Shown here: positions 10,936-22,740 of the stretch, in pieces | Layout: every line of letters begins with the position of its first letter | Numbering within the stretch: position 1 is the first letter of the stretch | Assembly: GCA_951804985.1 (NCBI GenBank) | Contig: OX638130.1 | Span: 130,089,593-130,153,592 of the forward strand | Direction: 5' to 3' | From: Dryomyza anilis | Lineage: Eukaryota; Arthropoda; Insecta; Diptera; Dryomyzidae | Length of the DNA: 64,000 nt | Program-made: the position numbers and the translations under genes | The notes under the pieces: generated by a model | Database searches by the model: none | The model's input: only the letters and a program-made list of their open reading frames with translations | What the model was told of the DNA's origin: nothing

Positions 10936-11758
10936 CGAGTTGGGAAAGTTAGGTCACATGGGTAAGTTCGGTCACATGGGGCGGATTTTTATAGTCGGTC
11001 GGGCCCGACTATGGAATACCCTACACCTTTGGTGGGGATATTAATGTGGGATATTTAACTGCATACCTCAATTTTAAAGTTTTTAATTATGCTGAATCTC
11101 CCCACCCTCAGAATACTATTCATATATCAGAAATTTACGTCTTATATCCCCATAAATTAAAAAATTTATATAAAGTATAAAAACAAAAAAAAAATTGAAA
11201 AATATAATTGGGCGGACCACGCCTATATTTAAAATTTTGAAAGGCTAATATTTCATAGATTTGATTTTAATAATTTACGGATCAAATTTCCACTATGAAA
11301 ACCCGGGAAATAATGAAAAAAAAAGTGGGCGGATCATGCCCATTTTTGGACCACATATTTATAGGTGAATTCTAACAATACGTTTTAAATTTTATAACTA
11401 TACCTTGAATACTTTTCGAGTTATTAGTTTCGAAAGAGTTATATAAAAGTGACTTGTATGGGAGGTGGGCGTGTCCGTTGACTGATTTTGCTCATTTTCA
11501 AACTCAGTTCCTACTTTTGGCTAAAATATATTGAGACGAAATTTCATCGAATTCTGATTAGTATTTCTCAAGTTATTCTGTATTCGGACAGCAAGACAGC
11601 AAGACGGACAGACAGACGGACATGGCTAAACGGACTCGGGTAGTGATGCTGATTAAGAATATATATACTTTTCCATACCGGACACGCCTCCTAAGGGGCG
11701 TTACAATATATGCACAAAGTTAATATACCCTGTACCTCATAGGTGTAGGGTATAAAAA
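10936..11758 (-). mobile_element. mini-me-like element (full length, minus orientation)
   Basis: Read on the minus strand it has all parts in order: head TACCCTACACCT..AGGTACAGGGTA (about 11755-11720), TA run, core, GTCY run (about 11628-11588), GC blocks, tail AGGTGTAGGGTA, GTCGG/CCGAC hairpin and CTTTCCCAACTCG at 10936. Same subfamily as the copies at 339-1717 and 12061-12797. It lies head-to-head with the latter, about 300 bases apart. Confidence 0.82.
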
Positions 11759-12060
11759 GGTCAATGCATATCTCGATGCCCTTTATCCGTTGTCAAAATT
11801 CCATTGAAATCGCAAATAGATTTTCGAATTGGTGTGGAATACAATTTGAAATTTCTATTTCGACATTTTGATATGTCAGCATTTTAATTTTCGACACTTA
11901 TTGATCCTATAATAATTTTTTTTGTGAGTTTTAAATTTTTTTTTAGATATTTTTTGGCTTTAAAATATTTTTCGACATTTTTTGTTTCATCGTTTTAAGG
12001 ATTTTAAAATTGAAATGCGTCATTGAAAAATGTCATCAATTTCAAATACTTTTTAAACAT

Positions 12061-12797
12061 TTTTATACCCTACACCTATGAGGTACAGGGTATATTAACT
12101 TTGTGCAGATATTGTAACGCCCCTTAGGAGGCGTGTCCGGTATGGAAAAGTATATATATTCTTGATCAGCATCACTACCCGAGTCCGTTTAGCCATGTCC
12201 GTCTGTCTGTCTGTCCGTCTTGCTGTCTTGCTGTCTTGCTGTCCGAATACAGAATAACTTGAGAAATACTGATCAGAATGCGATGAAATTTCGTCTCAAT
12301 ACATTTTAGCCAAAAGTAGGAACTGAGTTACAAGTCACTTTTATATAACTCTTTCGGAACTAATAACTCGAAAAGTATTCAAGGTATAGTTATAAAATTT
12401 AAAACGTATTGTTAGAATTCACCTAAAAATATGTGGTCCAAAAATGGGCGTGATCCGCCCACATTTTTTTTTTCATTATTTCCCGGGTTTTCATAGTGGA
12501 AATTTGATCCGTAAATTATTAAAATCAAATCTATGAAATATTAGCATTTCAAAATTTTAAATATAGGCGTGGTCCGCCCAATTACATTTTTTAAATTTTT
12601 TTTTTTAGTTTTTTATACTTTATATAATTTTTTTAATTTATGGGGATATAAGACGTAAATTTCTGATATATGAATAATATTCTGAGGGTTAATATCCCCA
12701 CCAAAGGTGTAGGGTATTCCATAATCGGGCCCGACCGACTATAAAAATCCGCCCCATGTGACCGAACTTACCCATGTGACCTAACTTTCCCAACTCG
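12061..12797 (+). mobile_element. mini-me-like element (full length, plus orientation)
   Basis: Complete head, core, GTCY run (about 12196-12243), GC blocks and tail ending CAACTCG at 12797. Relative to 930-1717 it has a short internal deletion near 12328, where AACTGAGTT joins directly to ACAAGTCAC. With the inverted copy at 10936-11758 it makes a large inverted pair whose outer borders read ATAAACGAG and CTCGTTTAT. Confidence 0.82.
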
Positions 12798-13399
12798 TTT
12801 ATAATATGGTACGTCATAATATTAATTTTGAAACGTATGCAGACTATAGAGTGTCATTTATTCCATACGAGTCGACTCTTATTTTTCTCGTATCTTTGCA
12901 CATTGGCATTATTATCTTATGTTATCGGATATCAATGCAGCAGCATTCGCTTCAAACAATTATGTTGTCTAAGAAAATGTTAGCACGTTTAAAAGAGCAC
13001 TTCAAATATTTACATGCACCGCCAAAGAGGAGTAGAACGAAGCTAAAAGTTGCTGCACGTGTTACGGTCAAGTCATGCCAACAAACGAGGTCGGTACGAA
13101 CCACAAACACCCATCCACCCACATATTCCATACTCACACACGTACGACAGACAGCATCTTAGCTCACGCCCAACAAACATCAATATCGACTTTTTATAGA
13201 GCTGGTACAAATATATTTTTCGAATCGCATGCTGCAAAAATAAGAATGGTCGTCGGCATTACTTTTGACATTTTACACAACGAGACCGCCGCCGCACGCA
13301 TGCAGTGTAAGTGTGGAATGTGGTATGTGGGATAGGTAGGTCCTGGGTCGTTTGGGTCGCTGGTTGCCGGTTGCCGGCCGCCAGGGCCGTGATATTGGC

Positions 13400-13407
13400 T
13401 ATAAAAA
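13400..13407 (+). promoter_or_regulatory. Candidate TATA box of a small unidentified gene
   Basis: TATAAAAA lies at the downstream edge of a locally GC-rich stretch (13330-13395). A possible leader follows at ~13430-13502 with a GTGAGA donor at 13503. A pyrimidine-rich acceptor ending TTGCAG at 13817 precedes an ATG at 13865. Each signal is common on its own; the ordered set is what suggests a promoter. Confidence 0.35.
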
Positions 13408-13864
13408 TCGTGGCTTACTTGTTATGACAGCACCGTTAAAACGTTTATTCTATTGCGATCGGTTTAAATTGAGTTTTCCGTTTCAACGAAAATACGAATA
13501 ATGTGAGATTTTATTTTCGAAATATATAAGAATGAAAATAACTTGATTTTTCTACTTTTTGGTTATTTTTATTTTATTGAATCAATTGTTAGAGCTGCTG
13601 GGATTAAATTTCAGATTTCAGCAAATTCACGAGTTTCAGACGCGCACTACGCAGTGCATTCTATTCTCATGAAGCTTAAAATTATTCGGTAGATTAAAGC
13701 GAAATCTTTTTAAAGCTGTTTTTTATTTGCTGGAAATCCGCTTATGCGTTGATTTAATTAAAATTTATTTATTTTAAATCTAAAAACTACATTTTTTGCA
13801 CTTTTTACTTATTGCAGTCAGGCTAATTAAATTTATTCAAATTTGTCTAATTAAAAGTTACAAA

Positions 13865-14011
13865 ATGGACAACGTAGCAGTTGGCCGACTCTTGAATGGG
13901 CAACCCAACTGTTTCGGCTGCTCGATCGAGGGCACAGACTGCTTTTATAATAAATGTTCAAATGTATTCTGTGTAATGCAACTTAGTAATGAAATGCGCC
14001 ACAAAGTATAA
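13865..14011 (+). CDS. Candidate small Cys-rich protein (48 residues), unidentified
   Basis: ATG in a good insect context (ACAAAATGG), 47 bases after a convincing splice acceptor (TTTTTACTTATTGCAG, 13817). The 48-residue frame holds five cysteines in a C-x2-C-x6-C-x4-C-x4-C pattern at residues ~18-39, has no signal peptide, and uses mixed rather than AT-driven codons. The upstream TATA box and possible 5' untranslated exon (13400-13503) and an AATAAA at 14205-14210 frame a ~0.8-kb transcription unit. A second frame (13989-14189, 66 residues, also Cys-containing) overlaps its end, so either or neither may be the true product. I recognise no family; it could be a noncoding RNA or chance. Confidence 0.33.
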   Translation: MDNVAVGRLLNGQPNCFGCSIEGTDCFYNKCSNVFCVMQLSNEMRHKV

Positions 14012-14204
14012 TAACTGCGAAATATTTGCAAATATTCTGAACGACATCAAAGTAGGAGTTTATTGCCAGGATGCGCACAAAGAGCACGTCCCGCTATATT
14101 ACATCCACATGGACATAAGCTGCTCGTGGCGAACTCGAACTGTAACTGGAACTGCTGTTGCACGTCACGTGACCGATGCTGGAAATTAAATCTAACAAAC
14201 CACA

Positions 14205-14210
14205 AATAAA
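14205..14210 (+). terminator. AATAAA after the candidate small gene
   Basis: A canonical poly(A) signal 15 bases after the stop of the 13989-14189 frame, fitting the end of the unit proposed from 13400. Confidence 0.3.
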
Positions 14211-14534
14211 TGGCTATCAGCGGCACCTCGTAGTAGACACTTCACACCACTCCACACCATGCCATGCCACTTTAGGTAACATTCATTCACTTCAGACATG
14301 GAGAGGCTGAAATAGTCTAGAACTACGTGTGTAATTGAACCTCGTTGATATGATTCATTCAAGGGCGCGTAACAACATAGTTCTGTAACTCGTTTCTGTA
14401 ACACAGTCGACTTAATGGTTGATTTCGAAAAATATTATCAATTGCTCTAGATAAAAGTAATTTTAAATATGGTACATAAAAATTTAATTCAAATGAGAAT
14501 TAAGTAATTAACAATATTTTGTCATGATTATGAA

Positions 14535-15020
14535 AGTCGCCTCAAAACAAAAATGTTCTTCATATCGAAGAATTTCGTTCTTCAAATCATGATTCATTGT
14601 AATGAAGAATAGTTCATAATAATAATCACTACAAAATATTTATTTTATGAATTTATCATCAATTTGATGAATGTCGGAAAAAGCTTTCTTCAATTAGACA
14701 AAGTGTATGCGAATGTTACATTTATCACATCTCTAGTAGAAATTATGCTGGGGTCAGGGGTCATGATCGGAAACATGCGATATCATTAGATATCCGTTTA
14801 GAAGATATGAAGGATTTAAGAAAATCTTGAGTTATCATCCGATTTCTCCAGAAGCAGTAAACCGAATTTATTGAATTTTGCAGTAAATAATACACTGTAA
14901 AATCACTATAAAATGAGCCTACGATGCTTCGTATTAGAAGATACACACACAAAATTATACCAAAAATTTCACCAACTACCTGGATTCATCATATTGATGA
15001 ATTCATTCATTGAATTAAAA
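14535..15020. mobile_element. MITE family 'ATGAA-rich', divergent copy
   Basis: GAATTTCGTTCTTCAAATCA and CATTGTAATGAAGAA near 14568-14610, AATTTGATGAATGTC near 14661 and ATTCATCATATTGATGAA near 14984-15001 match, in order, the better copy at 21386-21888. The middle (14760-14960) is unrelated or diverged. Confidence 0.5.
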
Positions 15021-15139
15021 TCGTATTTTCTAAATTTTGTTCTTCGATTTAAATTGAATTTCGTATCGCATTGACTTTCGAATCGCGATACATAGTGACT
15101 CACCCTGCACTCTAACAAACTTTTGAAAACATTTTTTCC

Positions 15140-15327
15140 ACGAAATGTTCTCGAAATGCAATAAAAATTTGATTATAACCTTGATTATAACCTTGAATAG
15201 AACCTTGATTATAACTTTGGATGAAAAAGTTGATGCCATATTAAGAAACATTGGACAATTGTTTCTGTTTTTTTTAAGTTGAAAAACATGTACAAAAATT
15301 GCAATTTCCCACATTACCCCAACAAAT
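15140..15327. repeat. Dispersed repeat with CCCACATTACCCC end
   Basis: AAAAAGTTGATGCCATATTA followed by GACAATTGTTT, AAAAACATGT, and AATTTCCCACATTACCCC at the right end. The same order occurs at 27789-27962. Inside, a TTGATTATAACC motif is repeated four times with variation (15168-15222). Confidence 0.6.
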
Positions 15328-16301
15328 GTTTAAACAAACAAATGTTTAAACAGAGACACAATTTTGTTTGTAAATTTAATATTCAAAATTTCATATGAAT
15401 CATAACGATTATAAATTAATAATTGAAATCACCACCAATATAATGAAAATAGTAAATGGTGAAAATTTTATAATATTGATGTTCAAATTGATAAAAATGA
15501 AGAATTTCCATTTGAAATTGGGAGATTTTCAAATGAAATTAAGTGAAATTGATGAAAATCGAAGTAAAATTTCGAATGAGAAAATTTCAGTTAAAATTAA
15601 TTTTTACCATTTAAAATTGGGACAATTCCAAAAACATATCGAGATTTTTCTATTTCCAAATGAAATTGAGACTTTAAATGGATGGATTCTGTATTTTTTC
15701 TCAAATTAGCGAAATTTCAAATGGAAAACTTTAAATAAATTAAAAATAAATTTATATTAAAGTTAAAATATCACCTAACCACAAAATATCACATACACTT
15801 AGAAAAATAGTATAGTTTTTTTGCTACTAAAATTAGGCACTAGGATAAATTACACTGCCCCACACCAATTTTGTTGCAGTGAAAGTTGCATGAAATACTG
15901 AATACATTTGCTGCGTCGATTCCAAGTTTTTGAGATAGTGTTTATTTTTCAATATCCCATTATTTTGGTCTTCTTTCATTTTTAAAATTCCAACAAAAGA
16001 AAATAATTAAATTATCTTTTCTATAATAGACGCAGAAAACATTGCACTATAAAACAAATATTTGATTTTAAGCGTGAAAAAATTACTCTTGGTTAAAAAG
16101 TTCTAAATACTGCAACATGTCAAAATTGAATTTTTTAGGGCAGTGTTATTATTTTAATAGGTAAATACCATTAAAACAACAAAATACTATTAAATTGTTT
16201 TTGTGTTTATATTTAAATATTTATTTTTGTATTGAATCAATTGATATTGACCTTTTTAACATCATAAAACTGCTTTCAATTTTCGGATTCAGCGGCACAT
16301 G

Positions 16302-16450
16302 TACACCCAGAAAAAAATATTATATAAACAATAGTTTTTTACTATAAAAAATAGTCAATAGGATAAATTATTATTTTAATCGGAAAATACCATTAAAAAT
16401 TACATTGCCATTGAGTTTATATGTAAAGATTTATTTTTTGATACTATTAA
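16302..16450 (+). mobile_element. Short TACACCCAGA MITE copy
   Basis: Begins TACACCCAGAAAAAAA, then ACAATAGTTTTTTACTAT and ATAGTCAATAGGATAAA. The same series is found reversed at 55899-55767. A weaker copy begins at ~15794 (TACACTTAGAAAAATAGTAT). The right end here is not clear. Confidence 0.45.
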
Positions 16451-16720
16451 ATCAATAATTGAAATGTTAATGGGATATGAGCGAATCACAACATTGAAAA
16501 AAAAATTGAAAAAGAAATATCTGAATTTAATTTGTTTCATTCTTAATTTCACCTGAGAATTCTCAGTTTTATTTGGAATTGTTCAATTTGATTTCAGTTG
16601 AAAATCGTGTAGTGATTCCTTGTTATGACAAATACATCTTTCGTTCTGTACAGCAAACGAAAAATTATACACCGACCGTAAATTAGAAATTTCACAGATA
16701 ACTATCTGATTTTGTGAGAT

Positions 16721-16933
16721 CTAAATCAGTGCAAACATCAAACGCGCCCACAGAAAATTAATAATATTTTTGAATTTCCAGCGATTGTTGATAGATTGAG
16801 AGTACCCCACTGTTAGAGTGTCGGACAATACCAAAATCACAGACGACATAACCCATAGCAACATTTGAGTGGTTCCAGCTGTTTTTGTCATGTCAGCCAA
16901 GTTATTGCATTGCACATCGGTTGGCATTCGCAA
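16721..16933 (-). CDS. Candidate short ORF with a hydrophobic segment, unidentified
   Basis: A 70-residue frame that starts with ATG. Residues ~23-46 form a hydrophobic stretch suitable for a signal anchor. Codon use is less AT-driven than the flanks. No promoter, splice partner or family is recognisable, so this may be fortuitous. Confidence 0.15.
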   Translation of the reverse strand: MRMPTDVQCNNLADMTKTAGTTQMLLWVMSSVILVLSDTLTVGYSQSINNRWKFKNIINFLWARLMFALI

Positions 16934-16999
16934 AATTGAAATTTATTACATGTTGCCATAATTTTCAACTATTGATTTGCCATGCGATAGCAGAGCTGA

Positions 17000-19440
17000 C
17001 CAGAGCAGAATAGAATTCATGTTGAGTGTGTCCTAGTGATATTTGATTGGGTCCGTGTGTAATCAGATCCCTCTGATCAATGCAAGCAATAATGGTCTAT
17101 TTGTTGCTGTGCCAGTTTCTATCAACTAAGTAACATTTAATCATATTTAGCTTGTTTAAAAATAGATTTCAACAAAAATCTTTAATTGATAACGATTGCT
17201 CTATTAATCTGGTCATTGTGCAGCTGTTGCTATTGCTGTGGCAGACAACTTTAAATGGCTGGCAACAGCAGCAACAACTACTTCGTCGCATGGTCTTGGT
17301 TGAAATGCAGCTGTTGCCAGTAGTCATCACAACTAGAAAAAAGTTGCTGTCATGAGTAGTTTTGAGCACGAAGCTTGGACTACATGGCAGCACATCTTCT
17401 GCTGCTGCTGCTGCTTCTTGAATAATTGCCGCTTGGTTTGGGTTTTGAACTAATGGCTGTTTCGAGTTCGAGTTCTGGTCACTGAACTGCACTGAAAATT
17501 GTCGAAAATAGCATCAGCAACAGCAGTAGCAGTAGCAGTAGCAGCACGGCACAAACCGCAATCAAGATGGCTTAGAAGGGTACTGCAACAACAAAAGTAG
17601 GGGTAATAACAGCAACGGCAGCAGCTGCCGACCGCAAATCAGAAACCATGGCCAGGACAACGAGCGCCACAAAATGCATTGCATGCCGGTCGTTGGTCGC
17701 CAACCAAAAGACACGCAATGAGCTTCATTTAATAGACTGACTGGATGTGCGACAGTGTTCACACTTTACTCTATTCGAAAGTAGAATGGGAAGCAGAAGG
17801 AAGTGTACATTGTTAAATGGGAAAATTAAGTAATTCGCAGATTAAATAGAAGTTATGGAGCTAACTAAGTTTTTAAAAAATTGCAACATTCTGATAAGTT
17901 TCAGTTGTTAGACAGGATTAGTAAATCTAAATTCTATTCTTGAATTCAGTTTCTAAATTTTATACAAATTTTATGAAATTCAGTTGTGGCAAACAATCTC
18001 AGTATAACACAATTTAGAGTCTTCGAATATACAAAATGTATCTCATTTTATAACGAATTTAAAGAAGGATTTTTCGCTGCAATGAAACTTTATTCCCAGC
18101 AAACCAAATAATATTTTAAAGATATTGAAACAATAGCTGCGTTCCCGTGGTTTTTGATCCCGATCCGTAGATCATTTTCTTATACAAAATCAAAACAAAC
18201 AATTAGAACCAGGTTCGTTTTTGGATCAATTACTGATCTGGTACTGTACGTATCAAGAGTAAATTTGTTTGTGGTGATGTTATGCTATTGTGAATAGCAC
18301 TTAATAAGAAGAAGAATTTGTGTTGAAAAAGAAAGGGCAGAAGAAAACAGTGCTACCAAATTTATTAAAATAGAACCGTTGGATTTCCCGTGAAACAGAT
18401 CTGGTTCAAATTGTCATTTCCGAATGATACTAATCGATAGGGAGTCTACAAGAATGATATTGTTGTTTTTGTCATTATAGATATAGAGATGATATCGTTA
18501 ATGGTTTTATTTTTGATAAATAAATACAAATTTTTCAAAAAAAAATATTTTTGACAAAAATTCTAACACAATCAATTTTGTAATACTTTGAGTTTTATAT
18601 CGAAATCATATCATTACTATATCGAATATCGATATATATCGATTATAGTTTTCTAGAATTACCTTTTCGAATACTACTCGTTTCGATATAAATTCGATAA
18701 ATCTTTTTAGGTCCGATATTTGTTGACCTTTTTGATAGAACTTTTCTGAAAACAGTGCAAGAACTGGCTTTTATATCGGCAAGAAATATGTGATATGTGT
18801 CAAAACAAAAGGCATACTAGGTTTACCTCTAAGTAGCAATTGAAACCATAACCGATACCGTTTAAAACCGAAACTGACATCGCTTATAAAATCTAAAACA
18901 TTTGTTTTTTAAATTACAATGCACAATTTTGTATTTGGTATTTAGTTTAAGATATTTATAAAATTGGAAAAAAGAATACACTTAAAAAGCCAAAATGGAA
19001 ACTTGATACCGGTACACTAAGAAAACAAAGATACTTTTCACAAATTATGCAGAGCTAAATATGAATTTGCTTGAGAATTACTTAGAGCATATTTCAGATA
19101 AACATCGTTCAATGCGACACATACAATAAACAATTCTGACAAACATCTTTCACACTTATTAAAAATACGATTACTTGTAGCAAACATCAATTCGAAATCT
19201 TACAAATATATAATGCTTGAGGAATACTTGGAAAATGTACCTCACTACAATTCGTGTAGTAATTTTTATTAAATTAAAATATGTTTTTTTTTTAATTATT
19301 TTAGAATTAAAGCGATTTTATGAGTCTATTGTAAAAATTACAATTTGTACTACTCTTGTTGCAAAGATCTTGTAACAGCGTATATGTCAAAATACTAATT
19401 GTTTGACTGCGAGTATATTTATACTTATTAAAATGTTTCC
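17000..19440. other. Intergenic/intronic DNA with CAG-rich patch
   Basis: 17210-17620 is rich in CAG/CTG and CAA triplets (a run of CTGCTGCTG near 17400, CAGTAGCAG repeats near 17520-17545). This is typical of fly regulatory or untranslated DNA. A minus-strand frame across 17169-17492 reads through the triplets, but I could not support it as coding. From 17800 on the DNA is AT-rich; 18595-18660 has clustered ATCGAT/ATATCG motifs. Confidence 0.4.
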
Positions 19441-19447
19441 CAAATTT

Positions 19448-20240
19448 CCCGAGACAAAATTTCTATAATTTTTCAGAAATATTTCCGGAATTTAACCACA
19501 AACTGTGGCAGATTAATTTTATGAAATTTTAAAAGCAGATTTCCGGCATATTTTGGAAACAGACAGAAAACAGACAGCTTTGGAGACAAAGTCTGCATTT
19601 GTCTGATTAAATTTTTTGCAATTATGTTTCTAAATTGCTTTGAGCAGGCCAAAATATTTCGTCTAGGACAGGCATAATTTCAAACTAATATTTACAGTTC
19701 TGTTTTCTTACCCGAGACAAAATTTCTGGCATTTCTTTTTTTATATATTTCGTGCATATTTTCGGCAAACACACAGATAAATAGAATATTTTGGGAAGTG
19801 TAGTGTAGCTTTTTAAATTTTGTAGAATTTTATTGGCAGATTCACGGCATATTTTGGGAAAGTGGCAGAAAACAGACAGCTTTTGTTTGTGTGAAATACG
19901 TCCAAAAATGTTTCTAAACTGCTTCGACTCTGCCAAAAATGTTCTTTAAGGTAACGTAGGATTAAATTATGTAAGAAACAAATGCACATTTTTTCCCGAG
20001 ACAAAATTTCTGGCATTTTTCAGGAATATTTCCGGCAAACGCACAGATAAATGGATGTTTGTAGGAAGCGTATAGCAGATTCACAAATTAAATAAAATTT
20101 TGAGGCTTATTTTGGGAACGAGCAGAAGACCAACAGATTTTGATACAAACTCCCACTTTTTCTGCCTAAAATCTATCGAAAATATGTTTCTAAACTACCT
20201 AGAGCCTGTCAAATAGTTTGACTTGGACTGTCTGGTTATT
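19448..20240. repeat. Three-unit tandem array, ~263-284 bp monomers
   Basis: Units start with CCCGAGACAAAATTTCT at 19448, 19711 and 19995. Each contains CAGATT..CGGCATATTTTGG or similar, a CAGAAAACAGACAGC-like block, and TGTTTCTAAA(C/T)TGC towards its end. The third unit is more diverged at its 3' half. A single fragment of the unit start recurs at 24951-25000. Confidence 0.7.
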
Positions 20241-20249
20241 GTATCATTT

Positions 20250-21385
20250 AGTTTTGTTAAAAATTCAGATAAGTTCGTTAAGTCAAATTGAAAACCTTCG
20301 AATGCTAAGTGAATCTAGTTCACAGAGTCTTCTTTAAAATGTTTCACATTACTCTACACTAAATCTCTAAATTGCAAAGAGTTTAACTGGTTTTTGTGCC
20401 ACTGTGCGGGAAGTTATTCAGCCGTTGATGAGAAAGTACTCTTGATGAGCGCTGCATATTTTTTTCTTCATCTTGTTGCTGTCTCTGTGTCACAATATGT
20501 TGTCGTTCTCGTTACTACTGCCACTGATAAGACACAGCAGCAGTTGCAGTGTCAGCAGCAATTGTTTTAGGCTCCTGCTCTGTGCCATTTTATTATTGTT
20601 TCACTCTCTTCGTTTTTTTTTTGCTCTTCCTTTTTCTGATGCTTTGGCCAGAGCAGCCATTAAATATTAAGGGTCATCACGTGTATGCAAAGTGTTGCAC
20701 TTGTGGCCACACATTGCCAACTGCATTCGAATGGCACGATACTTCTTATGTGGCTAAGTATTTGGCTCACAGTCATTCATACAAATACATACACAGACAG
20801 ACAGTGTGTGTGTGTGTTTGTGAGTAGTTGTGGCGGAGATCCGGCGCATCATGACGCTGCTAATGGCCCTTGGAACATGATGGAGAATAGCAAATGGCTG
20901 TCATTTGATGCCTTTTTTGACCATTTCTCTTGAGTGATATGAACATTTTGGACTTGAAGCGGGAATTTTTGTTGCACGTCATCGGTAGTTCAAGTTTACT
21001 GCAAAATGAGTTTTGATTGCAAAACAAAGACAGACTGCTTAGAGTTGGCTGCGAATTAAAGTTGCGTATACGTCATGTAGTAAGTAACTTCCCAAGCGAT
21101 ATGGAAAGATTAATATGGAAAATGACATACAAAATTTTAGGAGAACACAAATCCTAGAAAATGTTAAATATTTGTTAGTGCCTAATATATATATATATTT
21201 TCATAGACCATTTTTAAAAGATAACTAATATTTTTTTATCAGAATCCGTCTGTTGAAATTACGATACAGGAAAACAAAAAGAGCTAGGATAATAAAACTG
21301 AACTCGATCGCTCGATGAACCCTATGAACAATATTTTTATTTTCTACCTCATATAACACTTAAATATATGGAAGACAACCCATCG
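20250..21385. other. Intergenic/intronic DNA
   Basis: 20440-20930 is less AT-rich, with CAGCAG triplets near 20536-20562 and a short GT run at 20805-20822. The three overlapping plus-strand frames there use TTG/ATG starts and show no family. I see no gene I can support. Confidence 0.35.
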
Positions 21386-21888
21386 TACAGTGAAAAAAAA
21401 CTTGATGAATAAGATTGATGAATTCCGTTCTTCAAACCATGATTCATTGTATTGTAGAGCCATTCATAATATTAATGACTAAAGTCATCAGTGTTATGAA
21501 TGCTATCATAAATATGAAGAACGCTTGGTAACTATCGAAAAAGTGTTCTTCAATATGATAAACTGTATGTCAAGAATACGTTTCATCATATTAATGAACC
21601 AAAATATAAAATACAACATATATCATCATATTGAAGAACGCTGTTCATTAAACGAAATTTCATCAACATATTTTTTTTAAAATTTTACAACACTTTTTTT
21701 TCGAATTATTTTATAATTCTTTTTTTTATATTATGAACAAATTCATCAATATGAAAATTCATTGTATTGAATATTTTGTTCATATATATAATGAATGCAT
21801 TTATTAATTTGTCATTTAATGAACTGAGGTATCAATATGATGAATCTGGTTGTTGGTGAAAAATTCATCATATTGAAGATTCTGTGTA
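21386..21888. mobile_element. MITE family 'ATGAA-rich', best copy
   Basis: Starts TACAGTGAAAAAAAACTTGATGAA and ends with the reverse complement of TACACAGAATCTTCAATATGATGAA, so the ends are loosely inverted. It is filled with alternating ATGAA/TTCAT motifs that can fold on themselves. Related copies: 14535-15020, 55960-56265, and a fragment at 26405-26475. Confidence 0.55.
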
Positions 21889-22740
21889 ATAGTATTTCGT
21901 GCCGAAAGACAGCAAGTGGGCATAAACTTCGGGTTTGAATCGATCACTATTCGGTAATCTGTAAAGTCGGTAATTAATCGAATAATTACCTAATTGAATA
22001 TTAGGTCGGTAATTAATCATCTTGTTAATTTTGTTCTCATACGAAAAAAATAATACAAATATTTTTTTTGTTTTTTATAAAAAAAAAACTTTTTAATTTG
22101 ATGTTTTTCCTGTTTTTTAAGAAAATATAAAATTTATAAAAAAAACATATATTTTTTCAAATACCAAATTCAAAAATATTTATTTTATAAATTCAGGTAA
22201 AATTCAGGCGTAAGTAGCAATGCTAACACTGATGCTGGTATCGGTAGAATCTCTTCTAGGATAAATGATTTCCTCTCTTCTATTTTATATGAAATGAACA
22301 TTTTTGCTCGAGTTCCCTATTTGTTTCTCAAAGAACGCACTCAGAAGATTTTAGAAAGAAGTTTGACTCATTACTGTCGGCATTACATAGAAGCAGTGCT
22401 TCGCTTTTGTACTTGAAAAATACCCAGTAGTAAATAGATGAGTAAAAATCAATTCATGAATTTATTCTACGCAGCCAGAGCATCTTACCGACACGATACT
22501 TTCCTTAATTACTTTTGTTTAAAAGGTTTTTTATGGCAAGGCGTTCTACTTTCGTTTCTCAGAAATTTAACCATAGAAAAGCTTCAAATTTTTGGCGATA
22601 GCTTATAAAGAAGGAAAACTCAATTTTTTGTTTACGCAGTATTCGTTGAGAAATTGTTGATTAAAAAAATCAAAATATTTAAAACATTTTGTTTATGAAA
22701 TAAAATGTCAAACTAAATTATACGCAGATAGATACGAGAG

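Noticed and set aside
17169..17492. 107-codon minus-strand frame with Ala and Cys runs
   Set aside because: A fair splice acceptor precedes it, but the frame is dominated by readings of CAG/CTG triplets and no donor fits its end.
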